DNA of 64,000 bases from Paenibacillus sp. LHD-38 (GTDB lineage: Bacteria; Bacillota; Bacilli; Paenibacillales; Paenibacillaceae). Positions 37,035-44,708 of the stretch are shown piece by piece (positions within the stretch are counted from its first letter, which is position 1; every line of letters starts with the position of its first letter). Where the stretch lies: the NCBI RefSeq assembly GCF_031157315.1, contig NZ_JAVIFU010000006.1, forward strand, positions 176,843-240,842, written 5' to 3'. The notes below the pieces were generated by a model. The model was not told the origin of the DNA, did no database searches, and saw nothing but the letters and a program-made list of their open reading frames with translations. A program made the position numbers and the translations under genes.

Positions 37035-37273
37035 GTTGTACCTCCTTAGAGTTAACCCATCATATAGAGTTTTCCAAAGGATTCCACTTTCGATACAAAC
37101 TCAGGATTTAAACTACGTCACACGGACATCGTTTTTTCGGACTGCGCCTCGGGACCTGCGGCCTTCGGCTCATTTTTGGCAATTTACACGAACTTATCAC
37201 GACGAAAACATTTTAATAGATTTTAACGACTAAGATGGAATGGTGGTGAACAATTTTTTCGGGAGGTATTCAT

Positions 37274-38452
37274 TTGAGCAGCGGTAATGAACAGAAGGGT
37301 ATGAATCGAAAGGAATTTTTGAAAATCGGCGGATTGAGCGCGCTGGCATTAACGGCAGGAGCGGCAGGAGTTCCCGGGGATCTATTTACCGGAACAGTTT
37401 TCGCGAAAGAGAATGACAAACCGAATGCTAAGCCGAATGGAGAAGCCAAGCTTCATTTTAATTCTGACGGCACGTTCAAAATTGTTCAGTTCAACGACAC
37501 GCAGGACGACGAGGATATCGACCCGCGCACGGTGCAGCTTATGGAACGGGTGCTGGATGAGGAAAAACCGGGGTTTGTCGTTTTAAACGGGGATAACATT
37601 ACCGGCGGAACCGATACGCCAGCGGAAGTAAAGAAAGCGATTAATAATATAGCGGTGCCAATGGAGGAACGCGGAATCCCTTGGGCAATCACCTTTGGTA
37701 ACCATGATGAGGATTCCACGCCAAACAGCGGCATAAATGAAGAAGCGATGCTTCAAATTTACCGCTCTTATAAATACAATCGGAATGAGATCGGAGAGAA
37801 AGGCCTCACCGGTACTGGGAATATGAATCTGCTGATCGGCGGACATGGCAGTAAAAAGCCCGTATTTAACATGTGGCTGCTGGACAGCGGCCGATACGCG
37901 CCGAAGGAAATCGCCGGTCAAGATTTTGAAGGATATCCAACTTGGGATTGGCTGAAACAAAACCAAGTCAACTGGTATTACGAAACGTCCGAGGCACTCG
38001 AGAAGCAGTACGGACGGAAGATTCCGTCACTCATGTTCATCCATATCCCGCTGTGGGAATACCGGTTTATGTGGTTTGCCAGCGTAGATGGCAGAACGGA
38101 AGCCGATCATGCCAGAGCCGTAGCCAAACATAGCATCGTAGGCGAGAGGAACGAGGAAGAGTGCCCGGGTCCGATTAACAGCGGCATGTTCTCCGCGATT
38201 CTCGAACGCGGCGACGTCAAAGGCGTATTTTGCGGACATGACCATGTCAATACGTATTCCGGCAATTATTACGGCGTTATGCTCGGTTACTGCGGAAGTA
38301 CAGGTTTCGGTGCTTACGGACTTGAAGGGGCTGAGCGCAATAGACTGCGCGGTGCCCGGGTGTACAATTTGCAGGCTGCCGGTAACGATGTTAAGGTCGA
38401 CACCCATTTGGTATTCGCGAAAGATTACGGCATTGATTTAACAGCGAATTAA
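37274..38452 (+). CDS. secreted calcineurin-like metallophosphoesterase
   Basis: 392 residues. TTG 37274 is 7 bases after GGGAGG. The N-terminus MNRKEFLKIGGLSALALT resembles a Tat signal, but with Arg-Lys in place of Arg-Arg. Metal ligands: IVQFNDTQDDED, VVLNGDNITGG, TFGNHDEDST, SLMFIHIPLWEY and GVFCGHDHVNTYSG. The fold is that of Dcr2/PhoD-like cell-wall or extracellular phosphatases. It stands alone before a terminator. The role may be phosphate release outside the cell (inference). Confidence 0.9.
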   Translation: MSSGNEQKGMNRKEFLKIGGLSALALTAGAAGVPGDLFTGTVFAKENDKPNAKPNGEAKLHFNSDGTFKIVQFNDTQDDEDIDPRTVQLMERVLDEEKPGFVVLNGDNITGGTDTPAEVKKAINNIAVPMEERGIPWAITFGNHDEDSTPNSGINEEAMLQIYRSYKYNRNEIGEKGLTGTGNMNLLIGGHGSKKPVFNMWLLDSGRYAPKEIAGQDFEGYPTWDWLKQNQVNWYYETSEALEKQYGRKIPSLMFIHIPLWEYRFMWFASVDGRTEADHARAVAKHSIVGERNEEECPGPINSGMFSAILERGDVKGVFCGHDHVNTYSGNYYGVMLGYCGSTGFGAYGLEGAERNRLRGARVYNLQAAGNDVKVDTHLVFAKDYGIDLTAN

Positions 38453-38507
38453 TACATGCATCGAATCTAGGAACTGCTTAGCTCGATCGAAACAATTAAT
38501 TTATTTA

Positions 38508-38538
38508 GACCCGTCGGAGCATCGGCGGGTCTTATTTA
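38508..38538. terminator. terminator between convergent genes
   Basis: GACCCGTCG and CGGCGGGTC pair around a 6-base loop, followed by TTATTT. It serves the metallophosphoesterase and perhaps, in reverse, the GyrI-like gene. Confidence 0.75.
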
Positions 38539-38545
38539 GATCATT

Positions 38546-39013
38546 TTATTGAGCGGGTATATAGATATCAATTAGACCTTCTTCACTTTCTAGCGTATGA
38601 ATATCGTTCCAATATTCGATATCAATCGGTCTGCCGCCATACGTATTATTTATAAAATTATAAGTAGCAGCAATCTGTGATTCTAAGCCTTTATGTACAA
38701 TTTTGATGAAACGGCCGGGTGGTACGGTATGATTGATCATGCCAGTAGGAATTTTATCAATCGAGGACACTTCGAAGGCGATTACATGTTGAAAGGGCAC
38801 ATCGGGAGTCCATTGGCCGTCTTGCGGATAGATTTGAATTAAATAAATTCCTGTTCCTATCCTATTTTCTATTTCATTCAATCGCTGCGCCAAGCCTTCG
38901 CGTAAAGCTCCTACGATTTTCGATTGCAAAACATGGTTTAAACTTTCAATTATCGAAAAACCAATCAGCTTGAGCTCTTCTCTTTCTATTACAGCGGTTT
39001 GGTAAGCTTTCAA
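38546..39013 (-). CDS. GyrI-like / effector-binding domain protein
   Basis: On the minus strand GAGGAGG is followed 9 bases later by TTG at 39013, giving MKAYQTAVIEREELKLIGFS, the normal family start. The longer frame to 39130 runs through the promoter and should be discarded. The 155-residue protein is a stand-alone AraC_E_bind/GyrI-like fold with GTGIYLIQIYP and WTPDVPFQHVIAFEV, ending EEGLIDIYIPAQ. Such proteins bind or hydrolyse small hydrophobic ligands. The gene has a well-formed promoter with an embedded palindrome just upstream. Confidence 0.82.
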   Translation of the reverse strand: MKAYQTAVIEREELKLIGFSIIESLNHVLQSKIVGALREGLAQRLNEIENRIGTGIYLIQIYPQDGQWTPDVPFQHVIAFEVSSIDKIPTGMINHTVPPGRFIKIVHKGLESQIAATYNFINNTYGGRPIDIEYWNDIHTLESEEGLIDIYIPAQ

Positions 39014-39055
39014 ATTTATACGCCTCCTCGTTATATGGAAAATATACCCATGTTT

Positions 39056-39084
39056 ATGATAGCGAATATATGTTCGCTTGTAAA
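39056..39084 (-). promoter_or_regulatory. SigA-type promoter of GyrI-like gene with palindrome in spacer
   Basis: Read on the minus strand: -35 TTTACA, a 17-base spacer and -10 TATCAT. The spacer and first -10 base contain AGCGAA-CATATA-TTCGCT (39061-39078), an inverted repeat placed where a repressor would block polymerase. Confidence 0.65.
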
Positions 39085-39211
39085 GATATGATTTTTTAAA
39101 TATTTCGCATGCCTTTCGGAACCCTGACATAATGCTGTCAGGGTGGATGCTTTATTATAAGAAATGTAGAGAAGAACAACGAAGCAACCCAAAATCGAGG
39201 AGGCTATTTAA

Positions 39212-40384
39212 ATGACAACCTTTAAAACAAAACCATCCGCTAACGCTATAGATACAGAAATCCGCTCCTTTCGCATCGACATTCCGCAGACTGAGCTAGA
39301 TGACCTGCAGTATCGCTTAAAGCATACCCGCTGGCCGGATGCGTTACAGGAAGCTGGCTGGAAATACGGGATATCTTCCGCATATGTGAAAGAGCTGACT
39401 AACTATTGGATAAACGAATATGACTGGCGCAAGCATGAAGCTCGCTTGAATGAATTCCCGCAGTTCGCAACGACCATTGACGGAGCTAATATTCATTTCA
39501 TGCATGTTCGTTCACCTGAGCCCGATGCTTTTCCGCTTATACTTACGCATGGCTGGCCGAGCTCGATCGTAGAGTTCTGGGATCTCATTGGTCCGCTTAC
39601 CGATCCGCGCGCTCACGGAGGCGATCCGGCAAACGCCTTTCATCTCGTCATTCCTTCTGTTCCGGGCTTCGGGTTCTCAGGCTCAGCGCTTGAGCCGGGC
39701 TGGAATATTAACCGCATCGCTAAAGCTTGGGCAGAGCTTATGAGCCGACTAGGCTATGACAAATACGGCGCCCACGGCAGCGATTGCGGCGCCCTGGTAT
39801 CCCGTGAGATGGGCATTCAAAAGCCGGAGGGGCTTCTCGCTATTCAAGTGCTGCAATTGTTCTCCTTCCCGTCCGGCGATCCGGCAGAAATGGCAGACCT
39901 GTCTGAAGATGATCAAAGCCGTCTACAATTTCTAGCTAATTTCCATGAGCGCGCGGGCTTCAACGCCATACAGCAAACGCGCCCGCAGACGCTCTCTTAC
40001 GGTCTTGCTGATTCCCCGACAGGCCAGCTCGCTTGGATTGCCGAGCTGTTTAATGGTTTCGGCGACCATATCGATCATATCGACCGTGATGCGCTGCTCA
40101 CGAATGTGATGATTTACTGGCTGACCAATACGGCAGAATCCTCCGCCCGCCTCTATTATGAGAATGTCCATAATCAGGAGCAAGCTTCGCAAGACGTGAA
40201 TGGGACGGCGACGGGAGTAGCGGTGTTTGGCCATGATTTTAAATCCATGAAGCGTTTTGCCAATCGTGATAACACGAATATTGTGCAGTGGTCGGAGTTT
40301 GAGCGCGGCACCCATTTTGCCGCTTTGGACGCACCGGATCTACTTGCTCCCGAGCTGCAAGCTTTTTTCCGCCGCTTCCGATAA
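39212..40384 (+). CDS. epoxide hydrolase, EHN-type alpha/beta hydrolase
   Basis: 390 residues. The N-terminal EHN domain (IRSFRIDIPQTELDDLQYRL, HTRWPD) is followed by an alpha/beta hydrolase fold with oxyanion motif HGWPSS and the nucleophile Asp191 in HGSDCGALV. The catalytic His lies in RGTHFAALDAPD near residue 367. ATG follows GAGGAGG. It hydrolyses epoxides to diols in the cytoplasm; the physiological substrate is unknown. The GSDCG elbow differs from the common GGDWG. It may be co-transcribed with the WYL regulator 84 bases downstream. Confidence 0.9.
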   Translation: MTTFKTKPSANAIDTEIRSFRIDIPQTELDDLQYRLKHTRWPDALQEAGWKYGISSAYVKELTNYWINEYDWRKHEARLNEFPQFATTIDGANIHFMHVRSPEPDAFPLILTHGWPSSIVEFWDLIGPLTDPRAHGGDPANAFHLVIPSVPGFGFSGSALEPGWNINRIAKAWAELMSRLGYDKYGAHGSDCGALVSREMGIQKPEGLLAIQVLQLFSFPSGDPAEMADLSEDDQSRLQFLANFHERAGFNAIQQTRPQTLSYGLADSPTGQLAWIAELFNGFGDHIDHIDRDALLTNVMIYWLTNTAESSARLYYENVHNQEQASQDVNGTATGVAVFGHDFKSMKRFANRDNTNIVQWSEFERGTHFAALDAPDLLAPELQAFFRRFR

Positions 40385-40468
40385 GAATCAGCGAAAAAGG
40401 ATTCAGACAGCTAAACGTAGAAAGTATTGGAATAAAGTTAAGAATATTTTGGCAGGGAGGAACCTCGA

Positions 40469-41392
40469 CTGAAGCTGGATCGGCTGCTTTCCATTACCAT
40501 GACATTACTGAATCAACCCCGCGTCAGTGCGACCGAGCTGGCCGAGCGCTTCGAGGTTTCCCTGCGAACCATCTATCGGGACATGGAATCGATCAACCAA
40601 GCAGGCATTCCGATCGTTTCGTTTCCCGGCTCAGACGGAGGGTATGAGATTATGTCGGGCTACCGCATAGACAAACAAATCTTATTCCTTGATGATTTTT
40701 CATCCATTATTACAGCGCTGAGGGGAGCACAATCGGCTACGGACAGCTCGGATATCAATGGGCTGCTGGAGCGAATAGGCGCTTTAATGCCAGCTTCGTC
40801 AAGTACAAACGGCACGGGGAATGTAGATTTGGACTTTACTCCCGTACCTAATGAAAAGGAAAAGATTGAACCGCTGCAAAAGGCGATTAAGGAACTGCAT
40901 TTGGTTCGCTTTGAATATCTGGACAACAAGGGAAATGAAACAGAGCGGATGATTGAGCCGATGGGGCTTTTTCTAAAAGGTTATGTATGGTATCTATACG
41001 GCTATTGCCTTACCCGGTCCGACATTCGCGTGTTCAGGCTGTCGCGTATGGTCAATCTGGGCAGCTTGCCTCATACGTTTGTTAGACGCCCCTATACGCT
41101 GCAGGATGTCGAACAGCAGTTCATGGGGAAGGCTAATTTTACAAAGGTGAGGACAGTGCTGAATTTTGATCCAGAGGTGAAGACCAGGGTAAGAGATGAA
41201 TTCGGCTATGACAAAGTGATTGATAATCCGGATGGCACCATGTCGGTCATCACTCATTATTCCTCAACGGAGCGGGCGATTCGAAATATTTTAAGCTATA
41301 GCAGCTTTGTCACGGTTATAGAGCCTTCCGATTTAATTGAAGAGCTGACCCGTCATATTAAAAATATGGCTAGGCTCTACGGCATAAAGTAA
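40469..41392 (+). CDS. YafY-type HTH-WYL transcriptional regulator
   Basis: The family normally begins MKLDRLLSIT. Here CTG AAG CTG GAT CGG starts at 40469, 6 bases after GGGAGGAA, so a CTG start is likely; the first ATG in frame, 40499, lacks an SD and cuts into helix 1. The DeoR-like winged helix (RVSATELAERFEVSLRTIYRD) is followed by a WYL ligand-sensing domain (LVRFEYLDNKGNETER, WYLYGYCLTRSDIRVFRLSRM, each read in part) and the C-terminal WCX region. It is a stand-alone regulator, possibly of the preceding epoxide hydrolase. Confidence 0.85.
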   Translation: MKLDRLLSITMTLLNQPRVSATELAERFEVSLRTIYRDMESINQAGIPIVSFPGSDGGYEIMSGYRIDKQILFLDDFSSIITALRGAQSATDSSDINGLLERIGALMPASSSTNGTGNVDLDFTPVPNEKEKIEPLQKAIKELHLVRFEYLDNKGNETERMIEPMGLFLKGYVWYLYGYCLTRSDIRVFRLSRMVNLGSLPHTFVRRPYTLQDVEQQFMGKANFTKVRTVLNFDPEVKTRVRDEFGYDKVIDNPDGTMSVITHYSSTERAIRNILSYSSFVTVIEPSDLIEELTRHIKNMARLYGIK

Positions 41393-41413
41393 CCGTCCAT
41401 TTGGACAAAAAGA

Positions 41414-41445
41414 GACCCACAGCATTCGGTGCTGTGGGTCTTCAT
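41414..41445 (+). terminator. terminator after WYL regulator
   Basis: A perfect 11-bp stem, GACCCACAGCA / TGCTGTGGGTC, with a TTCGG loop, followed by TTCATTAT. Confidence 0.85.
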
Positions 41446-41646
41446 TATATATATTACAAAAGGGGGTTGTTTTTATTATAGGCGGTTTTCATTAAAACGA
41501 GATGAAAATTAGATTTCATGTTTATTACAAATGATTGGAAATGCCTGTAAAATTCGCATACATATCACGAACAGGCGCGGAATAGACTTATTATAAGCAG
41601 AAAACTTGTCCGAACATGTTTATCAGAGAGGATGAAGGATGACGAT

Positions 41647-42801
41647 ATGAAAAATTCACAATCGGGAATTGCGATTTTGGGAATAGGCACCGCGGTGCCG
41701 CCTTATTTGGTCGATCAAGCCGATACGGCGCGGAGACTGGTCGATGCGCTGAGCGATAAGCCGGATTCCGCCCGCTGGGGCAGAAGGATTTTTAAGCAAT
41801 GCGGCGTGCAAAGCCGCTATACCTGTGAGCCGAACCTGCTGGCGGAAGCCGCCGAATGCCGCTATCTGCCAAGCGCTTCGACCGAGGCTGCTCCTTCGAC
41901 GGCCGAACGAATGGGCGTCTATAAGCGGGAATCCGTTCCGCTCGGTCTGCATGCGGCGAGACAAGCTTTGTCTGATGGCGAGGTTGAGCCGGCTGACGTG
42001 ACGCATCTCATAACGGTCAGCTGCACGGGACAGTTTTTGCCCGGAATGGATGCAGCGATTATCCGCGAATTGGGGTTATCACCTGTGATAACGCGTATAC
42101 CGCTTAACTTTCTCGGCTGCGCTGCCGGTCTCAAAGCCATCGGCTTATCCCGCCAAATCGTGGCAAACGACAGCGCCGCCCATGTATTAATCGTTTGCGT
42201 CGAGCTGTGTACGCTGCATATCCAGCCTTCAGGCGACAGAGAGTCGTTATTTGCCGCCTCCTTCTTTGGAGACGGGGCATCTGCCTGTGTCATAGGGGCG
42301 TCCAAGCCTTTCCATAAGCCTATGTTCACCCTCGGGCAGGAACGGTCTGTCCTGCTGCCTGATTGTGCCGAAGAGATGGTATGGGAGGTAGGCAATCATG
42401 GCTTTGACCTCTATCTTTCTCCGAATATTCCGAAGCTGATCGGCGATTTTATTCCTGCCGAGGTGGAGCGGCTATGCAGCGAGGAAGAGTTGGAGCTGTG
42501 GGCGATTCATCCGGGCGGTAAGGGCATTATTGATATTTTGCAAAATAAATTCGGGCTTACGGATGAGCAAACGGCGCACAGCCTTGGGGTGCTGCGCGAT
42601 TATGGCAACGTATCCTCGGCAACGATTCTTTTTGTGCTAAACGCCATGAGGCTTCATCTTGAGGAGACAGGCTCAGGACCGGCCAGCGGCATCGCTTTGG
42701 CTTTTGGTCCTGGCCTTACGGCGGAGATGATCAAGATTGCTTACGTCCCCGCCGTTCTTGAGAAGGGGCAGGAGCAGGCTGCGGATGGGGCGTATGTCTA
42801 G
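41647..42801 (+). CDS. type III polyketide synthase (chalcone/stilbene synthase-like)
   Basis: About 384 residues. ATG 41647 is 7 bases after AAGGA; ATG 41632 is the alternative. The catalytic triad is visible: Cys158 in NFLGCAAGL, His288 in IHPGGKGI and Asn321 in GNVSSAT. Other marks are TVSCTGQFLPGMD and the C-terminal GPGLTAEM loop. It condenses a fatty acyl-CoA or other starter with malonyl-CoA to give alkylpyrones or alkylresorcinols. The methyltransferase, FAD oxidoreductase and MMPL transporter genes overlap or abut, giving a biosynthesis-and-export operon. Confidence 0.93.
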   Translation: MKNSQSGIAILGIGTAVPPYLVDQADTARRLVDALSDKPDSARWGRRIFKQCGVQSRYTCEPNLLAEAAECRYLPSASTEAAPSTAERMGVYKRESVPLGLHAARQALSDGEVEPADVTHLITVSCTGQFLPGMDAAIIRELGLSPVITRIPLNFLGCAAGLKAIGLSRQIVANDSAAHVLIVCVELCTLHIQPSGDRESLFAASFFGDGASACVIGASKPFHKPMFTLGQERSVLLPDCAEEMVWEVGNHGFDLYLSPNIPKLIGDFIPAEVERLCSEEELELWAIHPGGKGIIDILQNKFGLTDEQTAHSLGVLRDYGNVSSATILFVLNAMRLHLEETGSGPASGIALAFGPGLTAEMIKIAYVPAVLEKGQEQAADGAYV

Positions 42802-43546
42802 CGGGCTGCGCAATAGGGCAGCGGATGCGGAATTAATGGATGATTTTTCGGAAGGAGGCCCAGAGCTTCGGGAAGCGCTGCGGCACCTTCGCCGGCTAAA
42901 TCGAATATTTGCAGCTTCTGCACCGACGGTGCATGGCGTCAAGAAGTTATGGATACAAGCCGGTAAGCCGGGAGGCTTAACCATTTTGGATATCGGCGCC
43001 GGCTCCGGCGATGTGAATAAGCAGCTGTTAAAGTGGGCGGATGAGCAGCGGATTGAGCTCACGATTCGGCTCGTGGATATAACCGAGGAGGCCTGCGAGG
43101 AAGCGAGGCTCATTTTTCAGGATGAGCCGCGAGTACAGGTAAAGCGTGGAGACTTGTTCGGCATGCCGGGGGAAAGCTCGGATATCGTGACAGGAACGCA
43201 GTTTCTCCATCATTTTGACGAAGAGGAGCTGCCGATTGCCGTCCGAAGCATGCTGAATGCTTCGAGGCTGGGCATTGTCATTAATGATATCCATCGCCAC
43301 TGGATCGCGTGGACGGCAGTGTGGCTGACGACTCGGCTGATTTCTTCCAATCGTTATATCTTAAATGACGGCCCGCTTTCGGTGGCCAAAGGATTTCGCG
43401 GGAAGGATTGGCAGAAACTTGGCCGTACGCTTGGAATTCCTGATCTTTCTTACAAGTGGAGGCCTTTGTTTCGTTATGCAGTCGTCATTAGCAAGGAGCA
43501 GGCAAACAGAGCCGATGGAGTTGAGCGGAATGACAACGATTCATGA
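42785..43546 (+). CDS. class I SAM-dependent methyltransferase
   Basis: About 253 residues. The start ATG 42785 lies inside the end of the polyketide synthase gene, 10 bases after GGAG; ATG 42794 is possible. SAM-binding motif I is LTILDIGAGSGDVN (~70-80) and motif II is RLVDITEEA. The FLHHFDEEEL segment and the conserved C-terminal FRYAVVISK are typical of small-molecule O- or C-methyltransferases beside type III PKS genes. It likely methylates the polyketide product. It overlaps the next gene by 17 bases. Confidence 0.88.
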   Translation: MGRMSSGLRNRAADAELMDDFSEGGPELREALRHLRRLNRIFAASAPTVHGVKKLWIQAGKPGGLTILDIGAGSGDVNKQLLKWADEQRIELTIRLVDITEEACEEARLIFQDEPRVQVKRGDLFGMPGESSDIVTGTQFLHHFDEEELPIAVRSMLNASRLGIVINDIHRHWIAWTAVWLTTRLISSNRYILNDGPLSVAKGFRGKDWQKLGRTLGIPDLSYKWRPLFRYAVVISKEQANRADGVERNDNDS

Positions 43547-44675
43547 CGCAGCTGTACTCGGCGCGGGCTTGGCTGGGAGCAGCATAGCGAAGTCGCTCGC
43601 GGATAAGGGATGGGACACGCTGCTGCTTGACCGTCAGCATTTCCCAAGGCATAAAGTATGCGGCGAGTTTCTGTCTCCGGAGTCGCAAAGCACGCTGCAA
43701 GCGCTGGGCATAAGCGACTCTATTAAGGCATTGGGGCCCAGCAGCATAGAGCGGATACGGTTAATTTTTGAAAATGGGGCCGAGGTGGAAATACCGCTGC
43801 CCGGGAAAGCGTCGGGACTGAGCCGCTTCACCATGGATTCCGCTATTCACCTGGCTGCCCAGCAAGCAGGAGCGAGGCTGGAGACGGGGACAACGGTAAC
43901 AGCAGTTCGTCCCGCAAAGCATGGATTTAGCATCGATATCAAGCAGAATGGGAAGATTGGCACGGTTGAGGCAAGGACTGTTATTGCTGCATGGGGAGCG
44001 AGCCAGCGGGCGGGGCTGCCTGGCTTTCGGCAAGCAAAATCGGCCAAGCCTTCATACATAGGGGTAAAAACCCATTTTCAGGGTTTGGTTATGGAGCCTG
44101 TCATTGAGCTGTATTTTTTTCGGGGCGGATATTTGGGGTTATGTCCGATCGAAGGAGGGCTGGTAAATGCGTCGGCGCTGCTGCAGCGGGATGCTTTTGT
44201 CAATGCGGGCAAAACGATTCTAATGATTATTCAAGCCGCGGCGAGGCGTAACCCGAAGCTGCAGCGGAAGCTGGCGCATGCGCAGCCTATATCAGGGTCG
44301 CAGGCAGCTGTCTCGCCGATCTATTTGAACCGCAAGCCGCTGGCATGGGATCAGCTGCCGCTGCTCGGCGACGCGGCTTCGATGATTCCGCCGCTTTGCG
44401 GGGATGGGATGTCGATGGCGCTGCGGTCGGCTGCCCTATGTGCGCCGCTTGTGGATCGCTTCCTGCGCGGGGAGCTGTCTATGACGGGGTGGCAGCAGGC
44501 TTACACGAAGCTGATTAATCGGGAGTTTGCTGGTGTGATGCGCTGGGGCGGCCTTTTGCAATGGCTGTTCAGCATGCCGAATGCAGAAAGCTGGATGCCG
44601 CATGCCGCAAGGCTTGCTCCCGGAATAGCGCAGGCGCTTGTACGCGCAACCAGACTAAAGCCATACCGTCAATAA
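43530..44675 (+). CDS. FAD-dependent oxidoreductase / monooxygenase (geranylgeranyl-reductase-like)
   Basis: About 381 residues from ATG 43530, which lies within the methyltransferase gene. The N-terminal Rossmann motif is AAVLGAGLAGSSIA, followed by FPRHKVCGEFLSPES. The second FAD motif is LLGDAASMIPPLCGDGMSMAL. This is the family of flavoprotein hydroxylases and reductases. In Streptomyces a type III PKS, methyltransferase and flavoprotein set makes quinone-type phenolic lipids, so ring hydroxylation is a plausible role here (inference). Confidence 0.88.
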   Translation: MTTIHDAAVLGAGLAGSSIAKSLADKGWDTLLLDRQHFPRHKVCGEFLSPESQSTLQALGISDSIKALGPSSIERIRLIFENGAEVEIPLPGKASGLSRFTMDSAIHLAAQQAGARLETGTTVTAVRPAKHGFSIDIKQNGKIGTVEARTVIAAWGASQRAGLPGFRQAKSAKPSYIGVKTHFQGLVMEPVIELYFFRGGYLGLCPIEGGLVNASALLQRDAFVNAGKTILMIIQAAARRNPKLQRKLAHAQPISGSQAAVSPIYLNRKPLAWDQLPLLGDAASMIPPLCGDGMSMALRSAALCAPLVDRFLRGELSMTGWQQAYTKLINREFAGVMRWGGLLQWLFSMPNAESWMPHAARLAPGIAQALVRATRLKPYRQ

Positions 44676-44708
44676 AGGGACATGATCAACGCCGGAAGGA
44701 GCAGGTTT

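Noticed and set aside
37035..37273. Possible riboswitch or gene remnant before the secreted metallophosphoesterase
   Set aside because: The 240-base divergent gap has a short GC-rich hairpin near 37145-37170 but no recognisable riboswitch core or coding remnant on either strand.
38546..39130. 194-residue version of the GyrI-like protein
   Set aside because: The extra residues are translated from the promoter region; TTG 39013 has a proper SD and gives the family N-terminus.
39122..39143. CCCTGACA/TGTCAGGG hairpin as a terminator
   Set aside because: It lies between divergent genes with no transcript to end and has no T tract; it may be part of the epoxide hydrolase leader but cannot be assigned.
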